In this document: positions 1-8,296 of the stretch, piece after piece | Numbering within the stretch: position 1 is the stretch's first letter | How the letters are laid out: the number at the start of each line of letters is the position of its first letter | Assembly (NCBI RefSeq): GCF_010894405.1 | Contig: NZ_JAAIYA010000008.1 | Location: 1 to 64,000, forward strand | Length of the DNA: 64,000 nt | Direction of reading: 5' to 3' | DNA from: Pyxidicoccus caerfyrddinensis | GTDB lineage: Bacteria > Myxococcota > Myxococcia > Myxococcales > Myxococcaceae | Position numbers and translations under genes: made by a program | The notes under the pieces: generated by a model | Databases searched by the model: none | What the model was told of the DNA's origin: nothing | Seen by the model: only the letters and a program-made list of their open reading frames with translations

Positions 1-263
1 AGACGGACGCGGCCCCGGTGCCACGCCACACGAAGGTGCCACCGCCACCGCCGCCGTTGGTGCCGTCCGCGCCCCGGCCTCCCACCAGGAGCGTCAGCTG
101 CTCACCCGCCGTCACGCTGAAGGTGCCTCGCAGCGAAGCGCCACCTCCCGCTCCCGAGTTGTTGAAGGCATTGCCGCCACGCGCGCCCACCGCCCTGACA
201 GTCACAGCGCTCACGTTCGCCGGCACCGTGAAGGTCTGCAGGCCGCCCGTGTAGTTGTACGTC
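1..263. repeat. Direct repeat copy, partner of 775-1037
   Basis: Bases 1-263 match 775-1037 at a constant offset of 774 bases with only a handful of substitutions. As 774 is 258 codons, the repeat keeps the reading frame of the glycine-rich protein. The copy is cut by the window edge, so its true length is not visible. Confidence 0.9.
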
Positions 264-1150
264 ACGGTGACGGGGACGGCCGGAATCCAGGAGAGGACGA
301 CCTGCCCGTTGCCACCGCCGAGGTCGGGCTGGTTGTAGGGATTGCTGCCCGCGTTATACGAGCCGCCGCCACCGCCGCCGCCGCAGTTGTTCGCGGCACC
401 ACCCGCGCCACCGCCGCTGTAGCCACCTGCTCCGCCGGCCGCGCCGGCCGCGCCACCACCGCCGCCGTAGCCGCCATTGCCGTTGAGGGTGCCACCACCA
501 CCGCCACCGCCCGCGCTGATGGCCGCGCCACCGCCGCCGCCACCCGAGCCAGCGCCATTGGCACCCGTACCGCCCGACTGCGTCAGGCCCGCGCCACCAC
601 CGCCACCACCGTGGAAGCCAGCCGCGCCTCCGGAGCCACCGCCCGCGCTGGAGCCGCCGCTCGCGCCAGGGCTGCCATTCCCCCCGTTGCCTGAGGCGTT
701 CAGCGCGGCGCCCGAGCCGTTGAAGCCATTGCAGCCGGCTCCGCCACCGCCGCCCGCCGCCACCAGCAGCGACGAGACGGACGCGGCCCCGGTGCCACGC
801 CACACGAAGGTGCCACCGCCACCGCCGCCGTTGGTGCCGTCCGCGCCCCGGCCTCCCACCAGGAGCGTCAGCTGCTCACCCGCCGTCACGCTGAAGGTGC
901 CCTGCAGCGAAGCGCCACCTCCTGCTCCCGAGTTGTTGAAGGCATTGCCGCCACGCGCGCCCACCGCCTTGACGGTCACCGCGCTCACGTTCGCCGGCAC
1001 CGTGAAGGTCTGCAGGCCGCCCGTGTAGTTGTACGTCTGGGTCTGCGGCGTCTGCCCGTAGGCGGGCCCCCAAAGCAGGCCTGTGACGAGCGCCGTTGAT
1101 ACAGCGAGAAATCTCGATACACCGATGACATCAGGACGAGTGTTCCTCAT
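1..1150 (-). CDS. Exported glycine-rich repeat protein, C-terminus beyond the left edge
   Basis: The frame opens at ATG 1150 and stays open to the window edge (383 codons visible). A strong ribosome site, AAGAAAGG, lies five bases upstream. The first 34 residues form a signal peptide ending near AYG-QT. Then comes a beta-rich segment with YNYTGGLQTFTVPANVSAV, followed by about 150 residues that are mostly Gly with Ala, Ser and Asn, including runs of six to eight glycines. The beta segment and start of the Gly-rich stretch then repeat almost exactly after 258 codons. This matches the general pattern of secreted or cell-surface glycine-rich domain proteins of myxobacteria; no catalytic motif is visible. 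It lies downstream of the papain-like gene on the same strand but 308 bases away, so it probably has its own promoter. The C-terminus and number of repeats are unknown. Confidence 0.75.
   Translation of the reverse strand, partial: MRNTRPDVIGVSRFLAVSTALVTGLLWGPAYGQTPQTQTYNYTGGLQTFTVPANVSAVTVKAVGARGGNAFNNSGAGGGASLQGTFSVTAGEQLTLLVGGRGADGTNGGGGGGTFVWRGTGAASVSSLLVAAGGGGGAGCNGFNGSGAALNASGNGGNGSPGASGGSSAGGGSGGAAGFHGGGGGGAGLTQSGGTGANGAGSGGGGGGAAISAGGGGGGGTLNGNGGYGGGGGAAGAAGGAGGYSGGGAGGAANNCGGGGGGGSYNAGSNPYNQPDLGGGNGQVVLSWIPAVPVTVTYNYTGGLQTFTVPANVSAVTVRAVGARGGNAFNNSGAGGGASLRGTFSVTAGEQLTLLVGGRGADGTNGGGGGGTFVWRGTGAASV
775..1037. repeat. Direct repeat copy, partner of 1-263
   Basis: Second copy of the in-frame repeat in the glycine-rich gene. 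It encodes the beta-rich segment TVPANVSAVTVKAVGARGG through to the first poly-Gly run. Few differences from the other copy suggest recent duplication or gene conversion. Confidence 0.9.
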
Positions 1151-1244
1151 CGCGACCTTTCTTGCTGTGCACTGCTGCCGTGGCCAGGGTTGGCCACCGC
1201 GCAGCCGCCTGAGCAAGCAGCGCGCCACTTTTCTCCACCACGCA

Positions 1245-1259
1245 CATACCCCCGGTATG
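1245..1259. promoter_or_regulatory. Inverted repeat, possible operator
   Basis: CATACC-CCC-GGTATG is a perfect 6-base inverted repeat with a three-base centre. It lies about 95 bases upstream of the start codon of the glycine-rich gene (ATG 1150, minus strand), a reasonable place for a dimeric regulator. Chance occurrence is possible. Confidence 0.3.
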
Positions 1260-1406
1260 AGTCGCTATGGGTCCGAGTCCCCGGAGAGCCGCGTCTGGGC
1301 GGGACGCATCTGCGTTTCAGCAGGACGCAACCGCAATGGCCCCATGAGACAACCAGGATGCTGTTGTAGGTGGCGTGCGGGTGATGCGGGCACGGCGACC
1401 GCGAGC

Positions 1407-1442
1407 GCTCCTGCCCCGGCACTTCAGCTCCGAGGCAGGAGC
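1407..1442 (-). terminator. Hairpin after the papain-like protease gene
   Basis: GCTCCTGCC (1407-1415) and GGCAGGAGC (1434-1442) form a perfect nine-pair stem, 17 bases past the stop codon of the protease gene. There is no T-run, as is common in GC-rich genomes, so this is a probable rather than certain terminator. Confidence 0.45.
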
Positions 1443-1458
1443 ACCTCGTCAGGGTGCG

Positions 1459-4400
1459 TCAGTCGTTGTCCGAGACAGACACGGTCGCGCCCGACGTGCC
1501 CACGGTGTAGCCGGCGGTGGCCGAGAGCGTCACGACGACTGTCTCGCTCCCCTCCTTCACCGCATCATCGATGGGAGCGACGGACAGCCCCACCGACGTA
1601 GCCCCAGCCGGAAGGGTCAGCGGCGAGGTGAGCGCCGCGTAGTCCGTGCCCTGGGTGGCGGTCCCCGTCACCGTGAAGGAGATGGGGAGGTCCGCCTTGG
1701 GCGCCGGGACGGCAGTCACCGAGAACAGGCCGCCATTCGCGTTCGCCTCGCCCGCGGCGGAGTCCGTCGCGGTGATGCGCAGCTCCGGCTTCTCGTCGTC
1801 GAAGAGGTTCACCGTTGCCGCGGTGCTGGTGGCGAGCTGGTACGTCGCATCCGCCGCCAGCGTGACGGTGACGCCCTCCTTGCCTTCCACGAGCACGTCA
1901 TCCACGGGCTGCACTACCAGCACCGCCGAGGCCGCGCCTTCCGGGATGACCACCGACGTCGCGAGGACCTGGTAGTCGCTCGTGCTGGACGCATTCCCGC
2001 TCGCCACCAGCAACACCGTGAGCGGCGCCTGCGTCGGCCCGGTGCGGGTCACCGTGAACGCCCCCGGGTTCGAGGGCTCCGCGGCCTCCGCGTCCGTCGC
2101 CGTCACGGTGACGACGGGCTGCTCGTCATCCAGCAGCGACACGGTCGCGGACGCGCTGGTGTGGACCTGATACGCAGCGTCCTCCAGCAGCGTCAGGACG
2201 ACCGTCTCCTTGCCCTCGACGAGGGCGTCATCCGCCGCCGTGAGCACCACGTTCGCCGAGGCCGCGCCGGCCGGAATCGTCACCGTGCCCGGCAGGGCGA
2301 CGTAGTCCGTCTCCGTCGCCGTTCCGGACAGGGCGTAGCGGACCGTGAGCGCAGAGGTGGTCGGCCCGGTCCGGGTCACCGAGAACCGAGCCGTGTCGGT
2401 GCCCGGCTCCGCGCCCAGGGAATCCGTCGCACTCACCGTCACCACCGGCTGCTCGTTGTCCAGCAGCGTCACCGTCCCGCTCGCCACGCTCCCCAGCTTG
2501 TAGGTCGGGCCCGGGACGACGGTCAGCACCACCGTCTCCTTGCCCTCCACGTCCACGTCGTCCACGGGCAGCACGTCGACGCTCACGGAATTCACACCCG
2601 CGGGCATCGTCACCGAGCCCGAGAGGGCGGTGAAGTCGGCGCCGGAGGTGGCCGTCCCCGTGAGGACATACCCCACCGTCAGCACCTGACCGGAGACACC
2701 ACCCGAGCGGGAGAGGGTGAAGCGGCCGGTGTCCGTCCCCGGCTCAGCGCCCGTCGCATCCGAGACCGAGACACTCACCGTGGGCGACACGACATAGACG
2801 TAGATGGACGAGGACGTGGTGACGGCACCGCTGGCGTCGTACGCCTTCGCGGAGAGGACGTAGGTCGCGGCCACCAGCCCGTCGAGCTGGAAGGTGAAGG
2901 GCGCCTCGCTGTCCTCCCCCAGCTTCGTGGAGCCCTGGTACAGCTCGACGCGAGAGACGGGGCCCTCCACGTCGGAGGCCGTCACCTCGAAGTTCACCGT
3001 GGCGGGGGCGGCGAAGTACGAGCCATGGGCCGGGGAGGCGATGCGCACCGTCGGCGCATCGTTCACCGGAGTCACCGTCACCGTGGCGACGGCGAGCGGA
3101 GAGCTCTCCATGCCGTCATGCGCCTGGAACGTGAAGCTGTCGGGCCCCGCGTAGTTCACCTCCGGCCGGTAGAGCGGGCTCGGCAGCGAGCCCGAGAGCG
3201 TGCCGTGCGCGGGCGGGTCCACCACCGTCCACGTCACCAGGTCCCCATCGGCGTCGAAGGCCGTGAGGGCGAAGGCCTTGGAGGAGTCCTCGGTCAGCGT
3301 GGCGCTCGGGCTGTTGGCGAGCGGCCGCGAGTTGAGTGCCACGCTCCAGTGCTGGAGCGTCACGCCTCCGACGCCGTCCGACACCGCGACCCGGACCGAG
3401 TGCGTCCCCACCACCGTCGGCGCATAGGTGAACGCGGCGGTGTTGCTCCCGACGGCAGCACCATCCACGCTCCACGCGTAGGACAGCGACTGACCGTCGG
3501 CATCCTCCGCGAGGACGGACAGCGCCACCGAGCCCGCCGGCCCCAGCTTGACCCGGCCCGCCGGAAGCGCGCTGGTGATGACGGGGGGCCGGTTCACCCG
3601 GGTGTAGTCGACATGGGCGTAGCCCGTCGCTGCATCGACGGTGAGCGGCGCATCCAGGCTGGCGACCGCGAGGTCCCCGTTCGCGACATCCACGATGCGG
3701 AAGGACTTCAGCACGGCGGGGTCTCCCACGGTGGAGTCCGTCATCCGCACGAGGAAGCGCTTCTGCGAGAGCGTGGCGGGGAGCAGGTCCGTGAAGTCGA
3801 ACACGAACGTGCCATCCACGGCCGCCGTCGTGGAGCCGTTGAAGGCCCTCGGCCCACCCGTGTACCAGACCGTCGTGGAGCTCCACACCGTCGGGTCCAC
3901 CGGCCCCGCATCACGCTCTCCGCCCTGCCCCGAGTCACGTCCTCCACCCTGCCCCGCGTCCTGCTCGCCCGTCGAGCCACCGCCCCCGGGCTGGCCCGCG
4001 TCCACCTCGCCATCTCCCAGCAGGAGTCCGCTTCCCTCGCCGGCCCAGGCCACCGCGTCCTGGAACGTCGCCGCCGGCATGCCGAACCCCACCTCGGTGA
4101 AGCCCAGCGAGAGCACGAGCTGGTTGCGGCGCAGGTGGTTGACCTTCACTTCCGCCACGAGCTTCGGCGTGTAGTTGGGACGCACGGTGACGTGGTAGAC
4201 GAGGTCGCCCTGGAAGAGGGGGACGCGGCCGGTGCTCGGACCGCCGGTGACGGCCGACACCGCCCGCAGCGCGTCGTAGGCCACCCAGGTGAAGCCCCCT
4301 TCATTCCAGCCCGTGCCCCAGGAGTTGGCGATGCGCAGCGCGCCCTTCTCGCCCGGGTCCACCACATTGTTGTTGTTGATGTCGGCCCAGACCGTGTCGT

Positions 4401-5307
4401 CGTACCCGACGATGGTCATCGCGTGGGAGCCGGCGTAGCCGTTCTGCCAGTAGGTGATGTACTTGCCCGCGAACGCGTCATCGTCCGGCGTGGACGGGTC
4501 GTTCTTGATGGACGTGCTCCGCCACGAATTGACGTACGTCCCGTAGACGAGGACGTAGCCATTGGCCAGCAGCTCCTTCATCCGCTGCAGGCCGTCCGGC
4601 GTGCTCGCCTGGGTGACGTACTGCACGGGGTTCGCCCGGAACGTGAGCGCGCCGCGCCACACCGCCGGGTCCACCGGCCAGGACGTGTAGTTGGAGTCGT
4701 AGGGGATGTTGGCCCAGGTCGTCGCGCCCTGGCGCGCGAGCAGGTCATAGGCGCCGAAGATGTAGCTGCCCTGGTCCACGCCGTTGTTGATGAAGTTGTA
4801 GGTCCACTTCGGAGAGAACAGGCGCGTGTTGTCGGTGCTGTGCTTCGCGTCCCAGCCATACATGAGCGCGACGTTGTGGCTGAACTGGTAATACGTCGTG
4901 GCCCACGCGGTGCACGAGCCAATCGACCCCTGGCTGCGAATGGGCGGGAAGAAGTCCAGGACGCTGTTGTCGACATGCGACGGCAGCACGGCGAACGAGG
5001 CGACCCCGGACGGCGCGCGCAGGCCCGGACCGATGACCTCCTCGCCCACCGCCGCGGCGGCGGACAGCGACAACGTCCGCTCGCCCTTCGCGCGCCGGAG
5101 CTCGTTCATGCGCTCCAGCGCGATGCGGTTCGGCAGGACCTGACGGACCTCGCGGCCCTCCGAGCGAAGCCGCTCGAGTTCTCGGGCCGTCAGGGGCTTC
5201 AAGCCGGTGGCGCCGGGCTCATGGGACGACTGCGCCAGGGCAGGCACTCCCCCTGCCAGCAACAGTCCGCCGGCGAGTAACGCGCGTAGCTGATTTCGTG
5301 GTGACAC
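1459..5307 (-). CDS. Secreted papain-like (C1) cysteine protease with Ig-like and Calx-beta repeats
   Basis: I start the gene at GTG 5307, which has GGAG six bases upstream; a TTG four codons earlier lacks a ribosome site. The product is 1282 residues with a signal peptide ending at PALAQ (about residue 26). Residues 110-350 form a C1 peptidase domain with the full catalytic set: Gln126 and Cys132 in SQGSIGSCTAWA, His295 in GSHAMTIVGYDD, and Asn328 in ANSWGTGWNEGG. A Gly/Asp-rich linker follows, then Ig/cadherin-like domains (VNRPPVITSALP, NDAPTVRIASPAHG). The C-terminus holds four Calx-beta-type repeats of about 100 residues, each starting like VTVSATDSLGAEPG. The pattern is that of an extracellular protease with adhesive, Ca-binding repeats, fitting a predatory or scavenging bacterium. 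No propeptide family was recognised; residues 27-105 could be a short one. Confidence 0.9.
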   Translation of the reverse strand: MSPRNQLRALLAGGLLLAGGVPALAQSSHEPGATGLKPLTARELERLRSEGREVRQVLPNRIALERMNELRRAKGERTLSLSAAAAVGEEVIGPGLRAPSGVASFAVLPSHVDNSVLDFFPPIRSQGSIGSCTAWATTYYQFSHNVALMYGWDAKHSTDNTRLFSPKWTYNFINNGVDQGSYIFGAYDLLARQGATTWANIPYDSNYTSWPVDPAVWRGALTFRANPVQYVTQASTPDGLQRMKELLANGYVLVYGTYVNSWRSTSIKNDPSTPDDDAFAGKYITYWQNGYAGSHAMTIVGYDDTVWADINNNNVVDPGEKGALRIANSWGTGWNEGGFTWVAYDALRAVSAVTGGPSTGRVPLFQGDLVYHVTVRPNYTPKLVAEVKVNHLRRNQLVLSLGFTEVGFGMPAATFQDAVAWAGEGSGLLLGDGEVDAGQPGGGGSTGEQDAGQGGGRDSGQGGERDAGPVDPTVWSSTTVWYTGGPRAFNGSTTAAVDGTFVFDFTDLLPATLSQKRFLVRMTDSTVGDPAVLKSFRIVDVANGDLAVASLDAPLTVDAATGYAHVDYTRVNRPPVITSALPAGRVKLGPAGSVALSVLAEDADGQSLSYAWSVDGAAVGSNTAAFTYAPTVVGTHSVRVAVSDGVGGVTLQHWSVALNSRPLANSPSATLTEDSSKAFALTAFDADGDLVTWTVVDPPAHGTLSGSLPSPLYRPEVNYAGPDSFTFQAHDGMESSPLAVATVTVTPVNDAPTVRIASPAHGSYFAAPATVNFEVTASDVEGPVSRVELYQGSTKLGEDSEAPFTFQLDGLVAATYVLSAKAYDASGAVTTSSSIYVYVVSPTVSVSVSDATGAEPGTDTGRFTLSRSGGVSGQVLTVGYVLTGTATSGADFTALSGSVTMPAGVNSVSVDVLPVDDVDVEGKETVVLTVVPGPTYKLGSVASGTVTLLDNEQPVVTVSATDSLGAEPGTDTARFSVTRTGPTTSALTVRYALSGTATETDYVALPGTVTIPAGAASANVVLTAADDALVEGKETVVLTLLEDAAYQVHTSASATVSLLDDEQPVVTVTATDAEAAEPSNPGAFTVTRTGPTQAPLTVLLVASGNASSTSDYQVLATSVVIPEGAASAVLVVQPVDDVLVEGKEGVTVTLAADATYQLATSTAATVNLFDDEKPELRITATDSAAGEANANGGLFSVTAVPAPKADLPISFTVTGTATQGTDYAALTSPLTLPAGATSVGLSVAPIDDAVKEGSETVVVTLSATAGYTVGTSGATVSVSDND

Positions 5308-5604
5308 GCACTGCTCCAATCAATGAACAACGAGCTCTTTGAAGACGAGAAACACCACCCACGCGGTGCCGTGTGCTTCACGGCCACGTGTCGCGGAGGT
5401 GAATGGTGGCGCGCGCTCAGGCAAGCCCCGGGCCACGGATGAAGCGTGGCTCGCTCAGAGGAGGACGACGCGCGGCCTGCGTGAAATCACGCCTGACTGT
5501 GGGCCTCGCTCCCCATCGAAGTGGGGGCATGAGCCCACGGTTCGTCATGTTTCATGATTGGGTCAGCAACGACTTACGTCCTTCGAGAAACCGGCGCGTG
5601 CGGC

Positions 5605-6252
5605 TCACCGCTTCCTGGAGGAAGCGCCCAGCATGCGCAGCGCCAGCTCGGCGTGAGCGTCCGCGAGGGTGTCGACGTCGAGCGCGCCGCCCGGCTCGTA
5701 CCAGTACGGCAGGCGCACGCCCATCGCGGCAATCGCGCGCGCGGTGACGAGGGAATGGGGAGGAGCGAAGCGTCCCTTCGACACGCCGCGCTCGATGACA
5801 TCCATCAGCAGCGCGGCGGACTGCTCGCGGAGTGCCACCGCCGGAGCCGCCAGCTCCGGGGTCAGCGCATAGAACTCCTCGTTCACCACCAGGGCGAGCT
5901 GCGGGTGCTCCGCGTGAGCGCGGGTGTGAGCGCGGACGAGCGCGCGCACCTGCTCGGCCGGCTCGGAGCCCGCGTCCAGCAGCGCGGACCGCAGCGCCTC
6001 GTGGTGCGCCTCATGGCCGATGCGCACCAGCTCCGCGAGCACGTGGTCCTTGGAGGGGAAGTGCGCGTACAGCGCGCTGGGCCGCAGCTCCAGGACCGCG
6101 GCCAGGTCCCGAATCGACGTGTCGTGGAACCCCTTGCTCGCGAAGAGCTGCAGGGCCGTCTCCAGGATGCGCCGACGCGTGCCCTCGGGGGCCGCGGAGG
6201 GCGGAAGGCTCGAGGGCTGGGCTCGCAGCCGCGTGCGGGGAGGGAGGCTCAT
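5605..6252 (-). CDS. TetR/AcrR-family transcriptional regulator
   Basis: A 215-residue protein with a typical TetR N-terminal HTH at about residues 25-72: TRRRILETALQLFASKGFHD, then TSIRDLAAVLELRPSALYAHFPSKD. The C-terminal helical region is the variable ligand-binding and dimer domain. The first 22 residues are a Pro/Ala-rich extension. It is divergent from the alpha/beta hydrolase gene at 6368. The 115 bases between them hold a perfect 14-base palindrome next to this gene's start and a related half-site next to the hydrolase start. By analogy with many TetR pairs it probably represses both genes and responds to a small hydrophobic or ester ligand; the ligand cannot be read from the sequence. 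Confidence 0.92.
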   Translation of the reverse strand: MSLPPRTRLRAQPSSLPPSAAPEGTRRRILETALQLFASKGFHDTSIRDLAAVLELRPSALYAHFPSKDHVLAELVRIGHEAHHEALRSALLDAGSEPAEQVRALVRAHTRAHAEHPQLALVVNEEFYALTPELAAPAVALREQSAALLMDVIERGVSKGRFAPPHSLVTARAIAAMGVRLPYWYEPGGALDVDTLADAHAELALRMLGASSRKR

Positions 6253-6266
6253 GAAGGACCTTGAAA

Positions 6267-6280
6267 AACGAACGTTCGTT
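6267..6280. promoter_or_regulatory. Palindromic operator, probable TetR site
   Basis: AACGAACGTTCGTT is a perfect 14-base palindrome 15 bases upstream of the TetR start codon. With flanks it reads close to TGAANGAACGTTCGTTCA, a form common for TetR/AcrR regulators. Its place in the divergent intergenic region argues for autoregulation. Confidence 0.7.
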
Positions 6281-6324
6281 CAGATAGCTTGGTGAGGCGA
6301 CTGGGAGCATTTCTACCCGAACCC

Positions 6325-6344
6325 GTGAATGGCCGTTCGTTCAG
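6325..6344. promoter_or_regulatory. Second, degenerate TetR-type operator
   Basis: The sequence TGAATGGCCGTTCGTTCA (6325-6342 or nearby) repeats the half-site CGTTCGTTCA of the perfect palindrome at 6267, with TGAA at the matching distance on the left. It lies 25 bases upstream of the hydrolase start chosen here (6368). This supports that start, because an earlier in-frame codon at 6329 would put the site inside the gene. Confidence 0.5.
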
Positions 6345-6367
6345 GCGGCCGAAGCCAGGAGACCGGC

Positions 6368-7183
6368 ATGCCGATGCTTCCGCTCGACGGGGTCTCCCTC
6401 CACTGCGACACGGCGGGCGACGGGACGCCGGTGCTGCTCCTGCATGGCCTGGGCTCCTCCGGGCGGGACTGGGAGCTCGTCACGCCCCGGCTCGCGAAGC
6501 GCCACCGGGTCCTCGTCCCGGACGCGCGGGGACATGGCCGGAGCGAGACGCCCGCGGGGCCGTATGGCGTGCCGCTCTTCACGCGAGACATCGCCGCGCT
6601 GTGCGACGCGCTGGGCCTGGGCCGGGTGCACGTGGTGGGGCTGTCCATGGGCGGGATGATGGGCTTCCAGCTCGCGGTGGACCGGCCGGACCTGGTGCGC
6701 AGCCTGGTCATCGTCAACAGCGGGCCGGAGTTGAAGGCGCGGACGCTGCGGCGGAAGTTCGACTTCGCGTTGCGGCTGGTGGTGCTGCGGCTGCTGGGGC
6801 CCATGCGCATGGCGAGGATTCTCGCGCCCCGGCTCTTCCCCAAGCCGGAGCAGGCGGACTTGCGGCAGCGCGTGCTGGACACCCTCGGGCACAATGACCC
6901 GGGTGCGTACCTGCGCGCGACGCGCGGGCTGCTCGGGTGGAGCGTGCTGGAGCGCGTGAAGGACATCACCTGTCCCGTGCTGGTGCTCCACTCCGAGCGT
7001 GACTACACGCCGCTGTCCGAGAAGCAGGCCTACGTCGACCTGCTCCGGGACGCACGCCTCCAGGTGATGAGCGACTCCGGGCATGCGGCGCCGCTGGACC
7101 AGCCCGAGCAGCTCGCCGAGGCGGTGGAGACCTTCCTCCGCGAAGTCGAGGGCGCGGCTGTGGCCACGCGCGGCCTGGGCTGA
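6368..7183 (+). CDS. Alpha/beta hydrolase
   Basis: A 271-residue hydrolase-fold enzyme. Start ATG 6368 has AGGAG six bases upstream. Motifs in order: oxyanion region LLLHGLGSSGRDW (about 24-35), PDARGHGRSETP (51-62), nucleophile elbow GLSMGGMMG with Ser93, acid Asp212 in HSERDYTPLS, and base His239 in SDSGHAAPLDQPE. There is no signal peptide, so it should act in the cytoplasm on a small ester, lactone or C-C bond substrate. The fold and triad resemble 3-oxoadipate enol-lactonase-like and haloperoxidase-like hydrolases; the exact substrate is not determinable. Divergence from the TetR gene and the paired operators suggest induction by its substrate or product. The esterase gene at 7216 follows after 32 bases and may be cotranscribed. 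Confidence 0.9.
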   Translation: MPMLPLDGVSLHCDTAGDGTPVLLLHGLGSSGRDWELVTPRLAKRHRVLVPDARGHGRSETPAGPYGVPLFTRDIAALCDALGLGRVHVVGLSMGGMMGFQLAVDRPDLVRSLVIVNSGPELKARTLRRKFDFALRLVVLRLLGPMRMARILAPRLFPKPEQADLRQRVLDTLGHNDPGAYLRATRGLLGWSVLERVKDITCPVLVLHSERDYTPLSEKQAYVDLLRDARLQVMSDSGHAAPLDQPEQLAEAVETFLREVEGAAVATRGLG

Positions 7184-7215
7184 GCGGTCCGAACTTCCCC
7201 GAAGGAGGCAGGCCC

Positions 7216-8205
7216 ATGTCGATGAGTCGGAGTGTTGGCGCGCTCGCGCGGATGCTGCTCGTGTCTCTCGCAATCTTCACGGGGGCGCCGGCCGAGGCCG
7301 GTGCCTGGGTATACGGTGCCCATGGCGGCCGGAGCTTCCAGCTCTGGGTTCCCGACGGCTATCAACCGGGCGCGCAGCTGCCGCTGGTGGTGGCGCTGCA
7401 CGGCTGCCTCCAGAACCCGGACCAGTTCGCCGGCCTGACGCGGCTGAACGTGAAGGCGGACGCGGAGAAGTTCCTGGTGCTCTATCCAAACCAGGCGGTC
7501 TTCGCCAATCCCACGCAGTGCTGGAACTTCATGCTCGGGAGCAACCAGGAGCGCGGCACGGGCGAGCCCGCGCTGATTGTCGGCATGGTGGACCTGGTGA
7601 AGCAGCACTACGCGGTGGACGCGCGCCGCGTGTACATCGGCGGTGTGTCCGCGGGGGCCGTCATGGCGGGAACGCTGCTGGCCTGCTACTCGGACGTCTT
7701 CGCCGCCGGCATGGTGAGCGCGGGGGCGATGTACAAGGCGGCCACGACGATTTCAGGCACGGCCTGGGCCATGTCGTTCGGCAGCATCTACCACCCGGAT
7801 GACCGGGGCCGCGACGCGTGGGTGTGCTCGGGACGGCCGCGCCGGACGGTGCCGGTGCTCGTCATGCACGGCACCGAGGACGACGTCGTCAACCCCATCA
7901 ATGGCGAGCAGGCGGTGCGGCAGTTCCTGCAGACCAGCGACCAAGGCGACGACGGCGTGAGCAACGACAGCGTGCGCTACGTGCCGACGTGGACGGGGAG
8001 CGCCACCGTGCCCGGAGGCCGGACCTATACCGTGAAGGACTACGTCTACGGCGGCGAGCTGCTGGCGCGGCACTTCGAAGTCCGGGGCATGGGCCACGCA
8101 TGGCCCGGGGGTGATGCGCGCTACCCCTTCGCGGACCCCTCGGGGCCGGACGCCACCACCTTCATGTGGGACTTCTTCCGGCAGCACGCGCTAGACGCGC
8201 CGTAG
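7216..8205 (+). CDS. Exported PHB-depolymerase-type (Esterase_phb) serine esterase
   Basis: A 329-residue protein with AAGGAGG before ATG 7216 and a signal peptide ending near AEA-GA (residue 29). The LHGCLQNPDQF segment (61-71) is the oxyanion loop of the PHB depolymerase/feruloyl esterase family. The nucleophile is Ser145 in IGGVSAGAVMAG, the acid Asp222 in MHGTEDDVVNP, and the base His294 in GMGHAWPGGD. Length and motif spacing match short extracellular PHB/PHA depolymerase-like esterases. No C-terminal substrate-binding domain is present, so soluble oligomers, acetyl-xylan or feruloyl esters are as likely as polymer. It probably belongs to the same transcript as the preceding alpha/beta hydrolase. 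Confidence 0.9.
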   Translation: MSMSRSVGALARMLLVSLAIFTGAPAEAGAWVYGAHGGRSFQLWVPDGYQPGAQLPLVVALHGCLQNPDQFAGLTRLNVKADAEKFLVLYPNQAVFANPTQCWNFMLGSNQERGTGEPALIVGMVDLVKQHYAVDARRVYIGGVSAGAVMAGTLLACYSDVFAAGMVSAGAMYKAATTISGTAWAMSFGSIYHPDDRGRDAWVCSGRPRRTVPVLVMHGTEDDVVNPINGEQAVRQFLQTSDQGDDGVSNDSVRYVPTWTGSATVPGGRTYTVKDYVYGGELLARHFEVRGMGHAWPGGDARYPFADPSGPDATTFMWDFFRQHALDAP

Positions 8206-8296
8206 GGACGGTATTCACGAAGCGGCCGACTGGGACGTCCTCCCGAGGCGCCGGCCCGACTGTCTCGTGGCCGGCCCGTACCAGGGAGGCTGTCCC

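Larger units (their letters stand above)
1151..1458. other. Intergenic region upstream of the glycine-rich gene
   Basis: Gap of 308 bases between two minus-strand genes. It holds a terminator-like inverted repeat close to the protease stop (1407-1442), a 15-base inverted repeat (1245-1259) that could be an operator for the glycine-rich gene, and the ribosome site of that gene. No convincing -35/-10 pair or further gene was seen. Confidence 0.5.

Noticed and set aside
354-1028. Arg/Trp-rich minus frame and Pro-rich plus frame in the first kilobase
   Set aside because: They are other-frame readings of the glycine-codon repeats of the partial gene at 1-1150, which has the signal peptide and ribosome site.
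1375-5280. 1301-codon plus-strand open frame opposite the papain-like protease
   Set aside because: It is Arg/His/Gly-rich low-information protein with no domain, lying exactly over a gene with a full catalytic set. GC-rich third positions create such shadows.
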